From the NCBI GenBank assembly GCA_963924555.1, contig OZ004592.1, positions 1,116,001 through 1,180,000 of the forward strand: a stretch of DNA of 64,000 nt, given 5' to 3'. A program made the position numbers and the translations under genes. The notes below the pieces were generated by a model. It did not search any database. It saw only the letters and a program-made list of their open reading frames with translations, and was not told where the DNA came from. Of this stretch, positions 34,137-47,600 are shown one piece after another. Each line of letters opens with the position of its first letter. Position 1 is the first letter of the stretch. Source of the stretch: Crambe crambe. Lineage: Eukaryota > Porifera > Demospongiae > Poecilosclerida > Crambeidae.

Positions 34137-35065
34137 GTGGGCAAGAAAAAGAAGGTTCCTAAGCAAGTGGATAAAATACTTGGAGCTATGGAGACCAGAT
34201 GGGCAGGGGAGGTCAACTTATCAGTGAGTGTGGACAGCCTCAAAATCTGCAATGAAGTTGGAGGAATGATCATACTTATTTAACTTAACCACTCCCTGCC
34301 TTCTATCTCATTTGCCAGTGGTGGTGATGGGGCTACAGCAGATTACATTGGCTACGTAGCAAAGGATCCAGTCCACGGGAGAGCTTGCCATGTATTTGAG
34401 TGTTCCCGGAGCTCACAGTATGTACTGGCTTCCATTGGTCAGGCCTTTGAACTCCGTTACAAGATGTACCTCAACAAGAGCTCCTAAAGATCAGTCCAGC
34501 CTGTGGAGGTCGCATCAAGTTGGGACACTGATGTCTGGGGTCGTGTGGAGAGGGAGACAGATTTTCAGGTCACGGCTGATATCCATCCTGCACGTAACCA
34601 AGGCAGCACAGAGAATGAAGCTAGTGGAATATACTCCGATATACCTGATATACCTGCTCCTGATTCACCACCTCCTCCAATACCAACTGCCATGTATACT
34701 CTTGCAGGGAGACCTGGAGCCAATGGAAATGGCCATGTTCCCACTGCACACCCATGTTTGGAAAACCCGTATGACACCATGGAGATCAACACGAGAGGAA
34801 CAAGCGAGGCAACTGGTCACTAGAAATCCTTCAGACCTTCAGACAGGAATGATTACGAAGATGCAGACTTGATTACCACTGCCACCACTACCACTGCTCC
34901 CAGCACCAGTAATGGAGTGCAGGTCCATGAAGAAGGGGGTGAGTACTCAACCACCTTCGTTTCCATTCGCCAGTCCAGAATCAATGACTCTCAGGATGAG
35001 ATTGATCTCACACCTGCTTCAAAACTGGAACCTCACGACTATTCAAATGATATACGCATGCGCAG
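34137..35065 (+). pseudogene. SHC-like adaptor fragment (PTB domain and CH1-like region)
   Basis: From about 34143 the plus strand reads WAGEVNLSVSVDSLKIC, then after an in-frame TAA (about 34278) [34 protein letters not shown] and [14 protein letters not shown]. This is the second half of the SHC PTB domain, with no intron. A stop (TAA, about 34485) follows; then another frame gives an acidic, proline-rich region with tyrosines in IYSDIPD, MYTLAG and NPYDTM, and a third frame gives GGEYSTTF and SRINDSQDEIDL. No SH2 domain is present. At least one in-frame stop and two shifts make it a pseudogene; it may be a retrocopy or a piece carried in beside the transposon. Confidence 0.78.
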
Positions 35066-35101
35066 ACAATGGAAAAATGACAATAAGCTGACCAATTATT
35101 A

Positions 35102-38100
35102 TTAACCGTTGATGTTAATAAGCTGTGTAGTTCTCCATAGTGCTTCCTTGCCAACATAGAGCACTCGATTTTGAGGTGAGACTGACTGTGGAGATTGCAC
35201 TTGTGATCCATGAATCTTAAAAAAATCAAAATTAATCATGCAACAAGAAGAAAAAAGTTAGATAACGTACCTTTTTCAACTTTTCTAGTAGATGAATATA
35301 CATCTTCTTACTGAATAAAAGACCCTTTGAGTAGCTTAGTATGGTATGTTTGTACTACATGAATATATTTAACAAAACATGCATTTATGCCAGCCAACAG
35401 AGCAAGCAAGCAAGCAAACTACCTCGTCCATAATGGTAATGTCAGCTTTACTTTTAAGGAGCAAGTCAACAGTGTCCTGATCTTTATTTTCAATAGCAAA
35501 GAAGAGTGCACTCCATTGAGAATACTGTGGTGTAGAATTTATTGTACTTAACAGTTTCAAGCAGTGGATGAAATACATGCACATTAGCTATACCCATTTC
35601 ATTAGCTGCTACAATTAAGTACCTTTTCACTAATGATATTGACATTAGCTTTAGCTTCTTTTATGAGGTATCTGATCATCATTTTATGCTGTTGCTTCAC
35701 AGCTAATATCAGAGGAGTCATCCCCCACTGAATAGTCACAAAAGAACCAGTACATGTGAAATATGGCAGCATTATACCCTTTACTCACTTCATCTTGGAT
35801 ATTGATATCAGTATTAACTTTCTTGGATGAGACTAATAATCTCATACCATCCAAAAGATTCTTGTAGCTGGCAATATGCATGGCAGTTATTCCTCCCTGT
35901 ACAAGTTTGTTAAGAGTTAAGTTATAGCTACTGCTGAATTGCATGCCTTTTTTTTCTTGTTGACATCAGCACCAGCTTCAACTAGCACTTCAATAATATC
36001 CGTATGTGTGTGTCCTCTATTTTCAACCTTGCGATCTTTATCCTTATCCTGTTCTTTATCTTTTTTACAAGCAATTGTTAGTGCAGTCCACTTCTCCTTT
36101 GATAATAATAATAATTATATTGAATATTACAACTATAGCCATTCAGAAAAACCTTTACCTTGCTTTTACTCTCGTGGTCAATTTCTAAGGAATTAACCTT
36201 GCTTAGTATCTTTACTAGCTCAGTGTCACCATCATGACAGGCCTGCATCAGTGGTGTCCACCCATTCTGTGTCCATATGAGAATAGCCACTTAAAACTAA
36301 CACTACACCCATGTTGTCAAAATGATCGAGCTTACATCTGCCTCTAAGTTCACATCAGCTTCTGCATTAAGCAAATATTCCACCACTTTCCAACGATCCT
36401 CAGGTGGTGTTGATTTCTTTTGACGGCCTTGAGTCTTTGATGCCCACATCAGAGCAGACCAGCCACTCTTCAAGTGCATAATGATGTAGCATATTAATAT
36501 TAACGGTACTTGTACTTAATATACCGTATTGTTTCGCATATCGACGTCCGTCTTGGTAGGATTATTGGGATCCAAAAGTGCTTTGACAGCTTCATGGTTT
36601 CCTCTGCGACTGGCCAACATTAGAGAGGTGAATCCATTCTACGCAGGGGAGGGAGAAAAGATGTACGTATCTATGGTTACACCAATGTACGTATCTATGG
36701 TTACACCAATGTACGTATCTATGGTTACACCAATGTACGTATCTATGGTTACACCAATGCACTATTCTACATACAGGAGCAGCCTCATTAGGATTTCCTC
36801 CATGTTTCAGTAGAACCTTCACAGTTTCTGCATGCCCTCTGTGGCTTGCCCACATCAGTGGTGTCCATCGTAACTGCAGCAATAAACCAGCTGTCATCAT
36901 AGTGATATGTATCTTATGGGTACTCACTGAATCAAGTTCGCTGACATTTGGGTTAGCACCCCTTTTAAGCAACTTTTCCACTGTGGTATGCTTTCCTGCT
37001 TTAGCAGCTCGCATCTATTTTGAATATGCTTATAAAGTGACCATTATATGATGCACAGTAGCTCACAAGTTTGGCATCATTGGATAGAGGAGAAATAACA
37101 GTTCTTCTTATTGCTGATACTATCTTCATGAATCCACCTTTGCCACCTTTATCCTGCACACAATAAGTAATATTTAGTTCACTCTTATCTAGCTAGTGTT
37201 TTAATGCGCCTGCACAAGAACGATGCTATAATGCCCGAGGTCAATGTAATGCACGAGCTGAAGGCGAGTGCATTACATCACCGAGAGGATCATTCAAGTG
37301 CACCATGGATTAAAACACATGGAGCTAGATCAGACATTTTAGTGCTGATCACATGACTTGGATCCAATTGAATTCCAATTGGTCCTTACAGAACCCCAGC
37401 CCTAGTGCCTAGCAAGCTCTGATACACTTTGGGTTCTCAAATTTAATGATATTCAAAAAATAAATGAGGTAAATTCCTGAGGTTTTCCTGCTTGAAACCC
37501 AATGTAACAAGTGAAATGCAAAAGAAGACATTGAAATGCTTACTGTAAGCACCAGGGACCAAGGCCAGAAGGTCGTAGTCCTTAGTGGATCTTCCACTAG
37601 GCTCCAGCACCTCAAGTGTGCACTAAACATTTAGTGCACATAAAAGTGGGATTTAAAGCACACTTTTAAGAGGATCTGATTGGTCACAAGTAATGTGACC
37701 AGCAATTAAATAGTCCAAAACTCTCTATCACAGTTATTATTTAAGAGCATACTTTTTCTTCTGTAGCACCTGTGTCTTTTTCATCATCTTCTTCATCATC
37801 ACATTCTGCACCAACATCATCATCATTTTCATCCCCACCACTAAGGAATTCCACAATCTCCATGTGCTTGTTTTTCCTGGCGATTATCACAGGTGTATTC
37901 CCTTCCTGCATACATTATTGTATCAATTACTCTGCAATTAATAATTATGTCATCTCAATTACACCTTATCTTTGACATCCCTTTCCAAAGGAGAGACTTC
38001 CACTAAATACATAACTATTTCCAGGCTTCCTATTTCAGCAGCAGCATGGAGAGCTGTACGACCTTTCACCTATAAAAGTTAAACATTGTAGCAGAGTACC

Positions 38101-41100
38101 AAAACTAACAAAGAACAACTTACATCTTGTGCTTCAAGACTGGCTGGTTCCTCAAGGTCCTTTTGTAGAAGGGCTCTCACTATTTCAACATTACCTCTTT
38201 CAGCAGCGAGAATTAGTGCTGTCTTACCGTTGTTATTGGCAACATTGAGATCAGCTTGGTATTTTATGCACTGATTGACTATAGGCAAGTTATTTCTCTC
38301 CGTAGCAACCAATAAAGGATACATTCCACTCTGGAAGGAAAGAAACTATCAACATTACATGTGTAGCCATTCATTATCCACTAACATTTTCTGGAATATT
38401 TGGGTTGGCCCCTTTTTCAAGCAGACATTCGACAATTTGAAAGTGGTCAGTTCCAGAGGCTAGAATCAAAGCTGTGTGGCCCTTCTGTATTGTATGGACA
38501 GTAACTATATTATATGCACTGCATGTGTAAGCCATACCTCATCTTGTGTGTCCACTTCAACTCCAAATTCTGTCAAAAGATGCACGATGTTCAAATGTCC
38601 ATGTTTGACAGCTACTAGAAGTGTGTTCCACCCTGATATCTGCATGTACAAGATAGGACAAACTCCATAGCTTAACCCCTTTGCTCCTCATGACTCATGT
38701 AGCTGAAAATTGTACCTCATAGGTATAGTTTGGATCAACAGCATCACTTTCCAATAACATTTTCACAATTTCGAAATCTCCTTCTCTGCAAGCATTCCAA
38801 TACTAAAAAAAATCATTCATAAAAAAATTATATGCATTGTGATTGTTATTAGCTATGTTCACCTGTTTTTCATTGTCATGAGGATAGTAAAGAAACGAAT
38901 CATCCAGTAACAAATAAGATATTTCATATTCCTGAATGAACTCAGGGTTGCTTGCAATGAGCTGAGTGATGCTGTCTGATAGTTCACTCACAATCTCTTT
39001 CAAAACAATCCACACCACAATCACACATTCCTCTGTCAACTCAGCAAGATACATTGCTGCTATTGACCGACGTGTGGCACTTAAACGCTTTCGTATGTAG
39101 TCTAATCTTTGAATGGTACAAGTTTCAGCATTGCATTTCAATTTCATCATACATTCTCTGTAATCGTTGGGGATTTCCGTTTTTTCTTTCTTCAGAGGCT
39201 CCCAGTATTCAATTAGCTGGCGTACCGTTGTTACTCCAAAAAATTGCTTGAGATCAACAAGATACTCTTTCATTTTAGAGTTCAGCCCACGATCTCCATG
39301 CTTTTCGATAATGCATTTTAGGAGATCGAAATCGATAAAATTCCAGCAACTATTCAGCTTGGAGAAAAAATACCGATGACTTTCTGCTTTCTCAAGTTGA
39401 TTGGAAAGTTTGTCCAAACTCTCAGAATATAATACCTGGAGAGGTTGTGGTAGTTCCAGTAATAAAGTCAGATGAACCTCCTCGGTCTTTTTATCTTCAG
39501 ATTCCAGCTGTTTGACCACACTTTTTAGTAGTGTGGAGAATCTTGTTTCTAATTTCTTAATATTTTCCTCTACTTCTTTATTGGTGCTCAATTCTCTGGG
39601 AAGAGTAGGTGATAAACATACAGGAGAAGATGGGTCTGCTGAAGTGACTGATGCTGTCCTTTGCTGTTTAGTTTCTATCATTTGCTTAAGAGCCTTTTGG
39701 AGCTTAGACCACGATAATCCATCTGGATCAGTCCTTTCCCACAATTCAACCATGTGTGCCTTGCGGTCTGATTGAGGGTAAGCATGTATTTCTTCCAGCA
39801 TATGCAGCCTATCAGGAGGAATGAGGAACCTTCCTATTTCAGTCCATTCAGAATAATCTGCAATAACATTTAACACGTTGGGTACCGAACATTCATCAGA
39901 TCTTTTCCCAATTTCCTCTGTATGTGGAAGAAAATCAAAGATTTAATAAATTGTGCTTGTACACCTTACCAATATATGATAGCTGATATTGTGGAGTATT
40001 TAATGTTGCAGACGAGACAGAGGATATACTGCCAAAGGCAGAATCAAATGATGAGCCTCTTCTCAGAGGAGATTCTTGAAGATCAAGAGCAGCTTGTAGC
40101 TTCTGGGCTAATCGTACCTCATAAACTGCTGGCGCCTTCAAAACTTCGTACAATTCTTTCCAGCGTTTTTCATGGTTAACATCAGCAATTTTCAACCATT
40201 CACTGATTATTTTAAGTAAAACTTCATTCAAGGGGCCTTTTTCAATCTGATCTAACTTCCCTGGCTCAATTTTGAGCAGTCGTCCAAAAGCTCTCAGATG
40301 TTTCACATTTGTAATATAGTAAAGCACTTCTTTCTCAGTACAGGGATTTTTCACGTTCTCATCTGTACAATACACACAGTGTCATACTGTCAATCTTTTA
40401 TGTAACTAGCTATAGCCATACCTTCATTTTCTTCTACTTTAGAGTTAGTATTGGGTGTAACCTGGCTAATGGTGGGGGCACTGAGTGTTGTTTCAGAATC
40501 AGAGATAGGATCAACTTCCATTGGTGAAGCTTCTGCATGGAATTAAGAACCTTAATAATGGCATCCACTGTTGACATTAATTGTACCTGTGAGAGTTGTT
40601 AAGCTAGAATCACACACTATCTCAGGAGAGGAACTTCCACTGGCAACCAAACATGCAGAAAGGTCAGCTAAATGAAAAGAAGAATAAGATATACCTGTCA
40701 TTCAAAAATTCTGCCAACTAGATTCCTGTCAAGGGGGATCACTTAAGTTGATATGAATGACCTGACTGGTTACATGGATCAGTAATTCAGTATATCACTA
40801 AAAATCAATCAGTGATAAGATCTGGACCATTTTAAATTGACGAACCTTACCATATTTACTCTCCAATATTTTTCTTATGTCATTGAAATGTGGTCCTTCC
40901 AGTGCATCAATGAAATCCTTGTAGCGATCGTGTTTGACTTCAACAACATCGAGCACATTGCCCAATAACACAACAGCTTTCTCACTGTCTGGACTGCTAT
41001 GCTGCTGCATTCTCTCCATTGTACAGTTTGAAATTAAAGTCTTGCCAAAAAGCTTGCTGGTGAGGATAGGAATGGAGGATTTCATAACTAGCATGAGTTC

Positions 41101-41435
41101 ATGGTGGCACGATTGAAGAGTCCTGTATTCCACAGATCCCTTACCATCAGGCTGAGGGTGATCTAGATTATAGAGGCAGCAAATAACTTTCATGTATAAT
41201 AGACTATTACACATACAAAGGATTTGTCATGTTTCATGTGCATGGCTGTTTCATAGCTAACTTGAACCCACCCTCCACCTTACTCAGCTGTACAGCTACT
41301 AGATCTTGTTAGCTGCTTCAATCGTGATGAGGTAAGGTGTATAAATGCACTAACTTTATGGAAATGAGCTTGGCTTAACTAGCTAGCTCCATTAATAATA
41401 ATTACATTATCCAGATTCCACTTACCCGCCGCCAT
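35102..41435 (-). CDS. Gene F: CARD-like, double death-domain, helical-domain, 16-ankyrin protein
   Basis: This is the most complete model. Exon one (41426-41435) is only MAA plus one base; CARD-like 40851-41162; linkers 40587-40667 and 40422-40532; death domain 39970-40362 (HLRAFGRLLKIEPGKLDQIE); death domain plus helical domain 38863-39917 (WTEIGRFLIPPDRLHMLEEI; LNSCWNFIDFDLLKCIIEKH). Sixteen ankyrin repeats follow in single exons, e.g. 38539-38640 (ISGWNTLLVAVKHGHLNIV), 38128-38330 (two repeats), 36163-36268, 35620-35730 and 35424-35526. The last exon ends ALWRTTQLININ, Gly, TAA at 35102-35104. An acidic insert (DEEDDEKD) interrupts repeat seven. Death folds recruit partners by like-with-like contacts and ankyrins bind ligands, so a cytosolic sensor or scaffold is likely (inference). 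I see no break. The exon near 35950-36095 uses a GC donor. Confidence 0.8.
36661..36762. repeat. 24-base tandem repeat in an intron of gene F
   Basis: Four copies of ATGTACGTATCTATGGTTAC plus ACCA lie in an intron between two ankyrin exons. Relatives of this intron (about 14520, 25820 and 58420) lack it. Confidence 0.88.
37194..37322. mobile_element. MITE-like hairpin in an intron of gene F
   Basis: The ends GTGTTTTAATGCGCCTGCAC and GTGCACCATGGATTAAAACAC are inverted repeats. The middle is a palindrome, AATGTAATGCACGAGC with GGCGAGTGCATTACAT. Non-coding, about 129 bases. Gene I lacks it because its sequence switches to the other parent here. Confidence 0.68.
38863..39917 (-). CDS. Exon: death domain fused to helical domain (gene F)
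   Basis: A 1055-base exon, phase 1 in and 0 out; the gene G copy (44602-45656) has exactly the same length and the gene I copy (60283-61352) is 15 bases longer. It runs EEIGKRSDECSVPNVLNVIA (death domain), then a coiled-coil-like charged stretch (ENIKKLETRFSTLLKSVVKQ), then the helical domain with CWNFIDFDLLKCIIEKHGD, ECVIVVWIVLKEIVSEL and EISYLLLDDSFLYY. Confidence 0.85.
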
Positions 41436-41666
41436 CCTTTAAGAAATTCCACGAGGCGTTAATAGCTATATAGCTAGCTAGATTGGTTGATGGGCGGTGT
41501 CATCCTAGCTAAAAATACACGCCCCCTTGATCGGATGGTGTATTAGTTGATGCTTGTGCCACTCTGTTTTAACACTAGACTACTACTCTAGCTAGGTCAG
41601 CTTGGTTTATTTTTTGTTTTTTCTTTTGTTTTTTTCTTTCTTTCTTTCTTTTTTCTTCCTTCTTTC
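41436..41666. promoter_or_regulatory. Short gap between gene G stop and gene F start
   Basis: Only 231 bases separate the two genes on the minus strand, so the F promoter must lie here or inside the 3' end of G. There is a T/C-rich run (41620-41668). The gap is kept in copy at 62332-62525. No TATA box or other motif stands out. Confidence 0.3.
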
Positions 41667-44600
41667 TCAAGCAGCAGCAGCAACAGTAGCTTCAATTCTT
41701 TCCATCATTGGACTCCAGTAGAAAGGCTTCATTGCTTCTTTCCATTTGCTGGTAAAGGTGATGGAAGGAGCAGCCATTCCTTGTCTCTCCTGTTATAGAG
41801 TTATAGTAAGTCATTGTGTTATCATAACATCACTTGTATAGATCACTATACGTACCATTTCAGTTTTGAAGTGTTTAGATAAACAGTCAAATGCTGTGTG
41901 GTTGTCGACCATCTTAGCCACTTCTAAGACTGTATTCCCTTTCTGCATGTGTACAACATCAAAGTACTCCATGCGGAAATAATAACATCATTACCACATC
42001 TTTGTGATTTAAATCAACTCTCCCACTCCTCAGCAAGTATTCTACTGTCTCTTGCTGGTTGAGTGCAACAGCAAAGAAAAGAGCGGTCCAATTATTCTCC
42101 TGTGGGTTTTATCAGTACATGTATAAATACATTAATCCCACATGCACACACAGTCATTATTATGAAGTAGAAACTTCCTGTTGAACCTGTTATGGGTGAC
42201 TCCTTTATACCCACTTAGTTATGATAATATTCACAGGTTCAGCTAGTTGCACGTGTGCACGTCCATTTTCAACCAAAGTCCTCACTATTTCCAAATGTCT
42301 CTGCTTGACTGCAAATATCAGAGGGGTGATTCCATACTGCAATAGAAACACCAATTCAATTCAGGCACATTCAGTCACCAGTTGTCACCCCCAATCCCCT
42401 TCCTCAATTACTTCATCTTGACTGTTGATATCGACTTTTCCTTCCAAGTACAAGTATCTGACAATTTCATTGTGTCCCTGATAGCTGGCTATATGCAGAG
42501 CAGTTACTCCATCCTGTACATGACAATACATTAGCTATATATAGTCGCCATCTTTCCATGTCGTGATTGACCTACCGTCTTCCTATAATGCACATCGGAA
42601 CCATGGTCCACAAGGTAGCGGATTACTGCTTCATGTCCATTCTTAGTGGCCACCAGTAAGGCTGACCAGCCATCCTGTTACATGCATGTTTTAAATGTCT
42701 TTATACTCTTTTACATGTGTGTTTCTTTGCTCACTGTAGTTTGTTGATCCATGTCAATTTCAGGATCGTGTTCAATCAGCAACTTCACGAAATCTAAGTG
42801 ACCATTTTGACTGGCCATTATTAGGGGAGTGAACCCATCCTGTAATGATTATTATGATCAGCAACTCCATAAAAAAACTCTATGCAATCACTGCATCCCA
42901 TTGCTATAAAATTGATTTTCGCCCCTGAAATAAGGACACTCCAGTACTTTTTTTATGGCGTCCACATTAGGATTTGGGCGGTCCACTGTACCTTGTCTTG
43001 TATGGCAGTGTTGGCTCCTTTATCCAACAATAGTTTGGCAATCTCTATGTGACCCTCTTGTGCTGTCCACAGGAAACTATTCCAATGATTCTGCAATGTT
43101 GAGTTTTAACAATTTCTTGAGTTAGTATTATTCTTCATGCAGTTCATCATTATCCTTACATGAGCCTCCTCACTGTTCACATCGGCTCCTTTATCCAAAA
43201 GCTTCTTAATAACCCCCAAATGACCATTCTTACTGGCCAGTATCAAGCCTGTCCAGTTTGATGACTGAGAAAAAATAATGAGAATAGTTATGTATTTCAT
43301 AGAGAACCCACCAATGTGACTTACATCTTTAGTATCTACAGGAGCACCCTGTTCAAGCAGATAGTCCACTACATCTTCATGACCTTTATAACATGCCCAT
43401 AAGAGAGCAGTCCACCCATACTAAAAACAACAACAACATGAAGAATACTGTCTGTTTGAGTGCATGCGTCCATGCTAGTATATATGTGACCTTATTTCGG
43501 GAAGGCCTGGGATGAGCATTATGTAATGAGACTATGTGTCATGCATGTACTACCAGCTAGCAACCTTATCTCGGGTATCCCTTTCTGTTGGAAAGAGTTC
43601 AATCAAACATTTCACTATTTCCAGATATCCTTTTTTTGCAGCAGCACGAAGAGCCGTGTAACCTTCCACCTGCATTATTGACAACAGAATAATTATAGTA
43701 TTACAATGAACTTTTAATTGCTTCACATCTTGCAGTCGAGGATCAGCTGGTTCTTAAGATCTTTTTGTAGGAGAGCTTTCACTATTTCAACATAACCTCT
43801 TTCAGCAGCAAGAATTAGTGCTGTTTTACCATTATTGTCAGTGATATTGAGATTTGCTCGACTGGACTCTATGCACAGCTGGACTATAGGCAAATTATTT
43901 CTCTCCGTAGCAACCAATAAAGGACACACTCCACCAATCTGGAAGGATAAATGCATATAATAATTATATTTAATCACTAAGGAAGGATGATCACTTTTTT
44001 CTGAATATCTGGATTTGCCCCGTTTTTGAAGAGACAGTCAACGATTTGAGTATGGTCTGCTCCAGAGGCTATAGTCAAAGCTGTACATCCATTCTGTAGT
44101 ATGTATAATGCATGCATACAAGAGACTTAAAACCATGCATTATACCTCATCTTGTGTGTCTGCTTCAACTCCATGTTGCATCAAGAGATCAACAACATCC
44201 AAGTGTCCGTGCTTAGCAGCTACTAGAAGTGTGTTCCATCCTGATATCTGAGGATCATAAAGAATAATTATATTCTTTGTCCACGTGTCAGGATGAAACA
44301 GTGTATTCACATGCTACACAAGGCAGTCAGCCCCAAATACCAGTTGTTAATGTATGAAAAACAGGACTTATCTAGTTAAAGAGGTGCCTAACTTAAACTT
44401 AAATTCCACAATTCCTCTATGTTAAATAATAGAGCACTATTATAATAGCTACGTGCCTCATATTTATAGTGTGGATCAACTTCACCATTTTCCAATAACA
44501 TCCTTACAACTTCAAAACTTCCTCTTCTACAAGCATTCCAATACTGGTACTATAATGGAAACGGAACATTGATTTTTGCTATGATTATTAAAGTCACTCA

Positions 44601-47600
44601 CTTGTTTTTCAAGATCAGGAGAATAATAGAGGAACAAATCATCCAGTAACAGATAAGATATTTCATACTTCTGAATGAACTCAGGGTTGCTTGCAATGAG
44701 CTGAGTGATGCCATCTGATAGTTCACTCACAATCTCTTTCGAAACGATCCACACCACAATCACGCAGTTGACTGCCATCATAGCAAGAAATATTGCTGCC
44801 TTAGAGAGAGTTGGAGTGCCATCTAAGCAATTTTTGATGTCACTTCTTAAGTTCTCTAGTTCTTGAACTTTACATGTTTCAGCTTTCCAGTTCAATTTCA
44901 CCATGCATTCTCGGAAATCTTCTGGAATATCAGACTTTTTTTCTTTCAGTGGCTTCCAATATTTAATCAGCTCATATACTGTTGTTACCTCACAGAGCTT
45001 ATTAAAGTCACGACGATAATTTTCCATTTCTGATTTTAAGTTGTCACCTCCATGTCTTTTAATTACATATTCCAGAAGATCAAAATCAATGAAATTCCAG
45101 CAATTGTCAAGTCGTGAAAAAAAATGTAGGTGACTTTTTGATGAAGCAAGTTGATCATATTTTTTTTCCAAAGTATCAGAGTATAATACACTCAGAGGTT
45201 GAGGAAGTCCCAATAGCAGAGTTTCATGCACATCTTCTATCTTTTTATTTTCAACCCTAAGTTGCTTAACCATGCCTTTTATCAGTGAAGAGAATTTATT
45301 CTCCAATTCACCTATTCTTTTTTTGATATCATCTTCATTGGCCGGAGATTCACATAATATTGTATCATCTGTATCTGTTGAACCAGTTGATGCAATTCTT
45401 TGATGTCGATTCTCTACTAGCTTCTTGAGAGCATCTCGTAGCTTAGTCCAAGAAAAACCATAAGGGTCATTCTTTTCCCACAATTCAACCATATGCACTC
45501 TTTGTTCTGGATAATAATGACGTTCATCTTTAATCTCGTCTAGTTTGTGAGGAGGAATGCCAAGATAACGTCCTATTTCGGTCCACTCAGAATAAAGTGC
45601 AACGATATTTAATACTTTGGGGACTGAACATTTATCAGATCTTTTTCCAATCTCCTCTGCGAATATTAGCTTAAATCAAACCAATTTATAAATAGCAATA
45701 TATACCTTACCAATAAATGACATGTCATACTGTGATGAAGTTGGGGTCATACTGATTGCAGAATCTACTGATGAGCCTCTTCTTAGCTGACGTTGAAGAT
45801 CACAAGCAATTTTTAGTTCACTTACTGCTGGTTCTCTCAAAACTTTATCCAATTCTTTCCAGCACTCACTGTCGTCAGTAGGAGCTATTTTTAACCACTC
45901 ACTTATTATTTGTGGCAAAATTTCATATGGAGGACCCTTCAATATCTGATCCAACTTTCCTTGTTCAATATTAAGTAGAAGGCCAAAAGATCTCAGATTT
46001 TTGACATTTTTAATATGTTGAAGCACTGTCTCCAGATTGCATGGTTTCTCCACACTCACATCATCTATAAAATAATTATAATGGTGGGGAATCGAAGAAG
46101 GTAAACCCATACCTGTGGCTGTAGACTGGCTAACTATGGAGTCACGCATTGTTTCCTCATTAGAGAATGGATGGTCATCTATCAGTGGTGATGGATGACC
46201 AGCTCTGCTTTTACTTGTGGGAGTAGTTACTTCCAATGAAGAAGAACTTCCATTATCCACAAGATCTGAGGCTAAGTTGACTAAAGAAAAAAAATAAGTA
46301 ATTTAGCACATAATATGGACAGTAAAGCTTACTTGCTGTAATTTTTTTATGTCTATTCGCAATCTTTTCAGCCTCTGCCTTGTTATTTCCTCCTGCAGGA
46401 TGACTGACAGCTTTAACCAGAGCACTCCAAGTTGGGGGTCCATATCTCTCATTGTAATTCCTCTTCAACCATTCCACAATCACTACCTCCATACAAGCGG
46501 CAGTTGAATTAGTCGAGCTCTGCCCACGAATCTCCTCCAGTTTATCACTTGGTAGATGCAGTCTCCCACCTATTTCTCTATAACGTGCTAGGACATTCTT
46601 CAGCTCATCCATAACATCATCACGGTCATTGATATCTACATATTAACAAGGAGAGAAAATAACACTGATATTTCTATAGGGTAATTCATGCATGCACCTA
46701 CCTAGAATGGTTTCATCATCCACACCAAAACCTACACACAGAGAGAATGTACAGACAACATATGAAAAATCTGAGATCTTTTGATTGTGTGCTTCATGCA
46801 GCTTCCGACACTATAATACATGTAGCTATTGGGAGGAAGGTAGCTATGGTCCACATTGATTTTTGTTTGGAGCAGCTATACCCAGATTCACATGGGGATC
46901 CTTTTAGCTAATAATATAGCTAGCTGCAACCAGTTGCTTAATTATCGTCCAGATGCACATGGTCAGAACAAAATCAAGAGGACCAGGCTAGGTCTTGCTA
47001 TATACTATTTAACATACTGGGATCATCACTAAAAGAAGAGGAGTGATGAGAAGGACAGGAGTATCGTCGTATTTTAGAGTGGCTTGCTGCATGATTTCCT
47101 GGAGTAGTTATTATAATGTAAGCATGAAGGAATGATTATAATCAGCCCGGCATAGCTATATAGCCATGGCTAACTAGCTGCATCATACCCTCAGTGATAT
47201 CACAACTCAAGCTAGATGATCGGAATCTTTGACATTCTGTAGGAAAAGAATTTTGTATCTACTAGCCATCTAAGGTCCATGGATTTTACTAGCTAGATAC
47301 CTGGATAAGTTTTCTCCAGTAGTTCCACCATGCCCTCTCTATTGGGATTTTTGCGGAGAATTGCTATGAATTCATTGTATCTGTCAGCTTTCGCCTCAAT
47401 TTGATTCAAAATATTGTTAACGAATTGACTTGCTTCTTTGGCACGATCTGACAGGTCTGTATCACCATCAGTTAATTTCATTCTCTTCGAGGCTGGTGGA
47501 ATGAATCCTTCAGTTAGCAAATCATCAGCTAACGATGGATCCGAAGCCAACAGTTCCTTCAGCTGAGGAAGGCACTTCAGAATAGTAACGTACTCAGGCG

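Noticed and set aside
34390-34872. 160-codon plus-strand frame
   Set aside because: It is an alternative frame of the SHC-like pseudogene; the PTB and tyrosine-rich matches lie in the other frames.
37400-37660. Minus-strand frame near 37.5 kb as an extra exon of gene F
   Set aside because: It lies in an intron between two phase 0 ankyrin exons, has no ankyrin pattern, and has no matching sequence in G.
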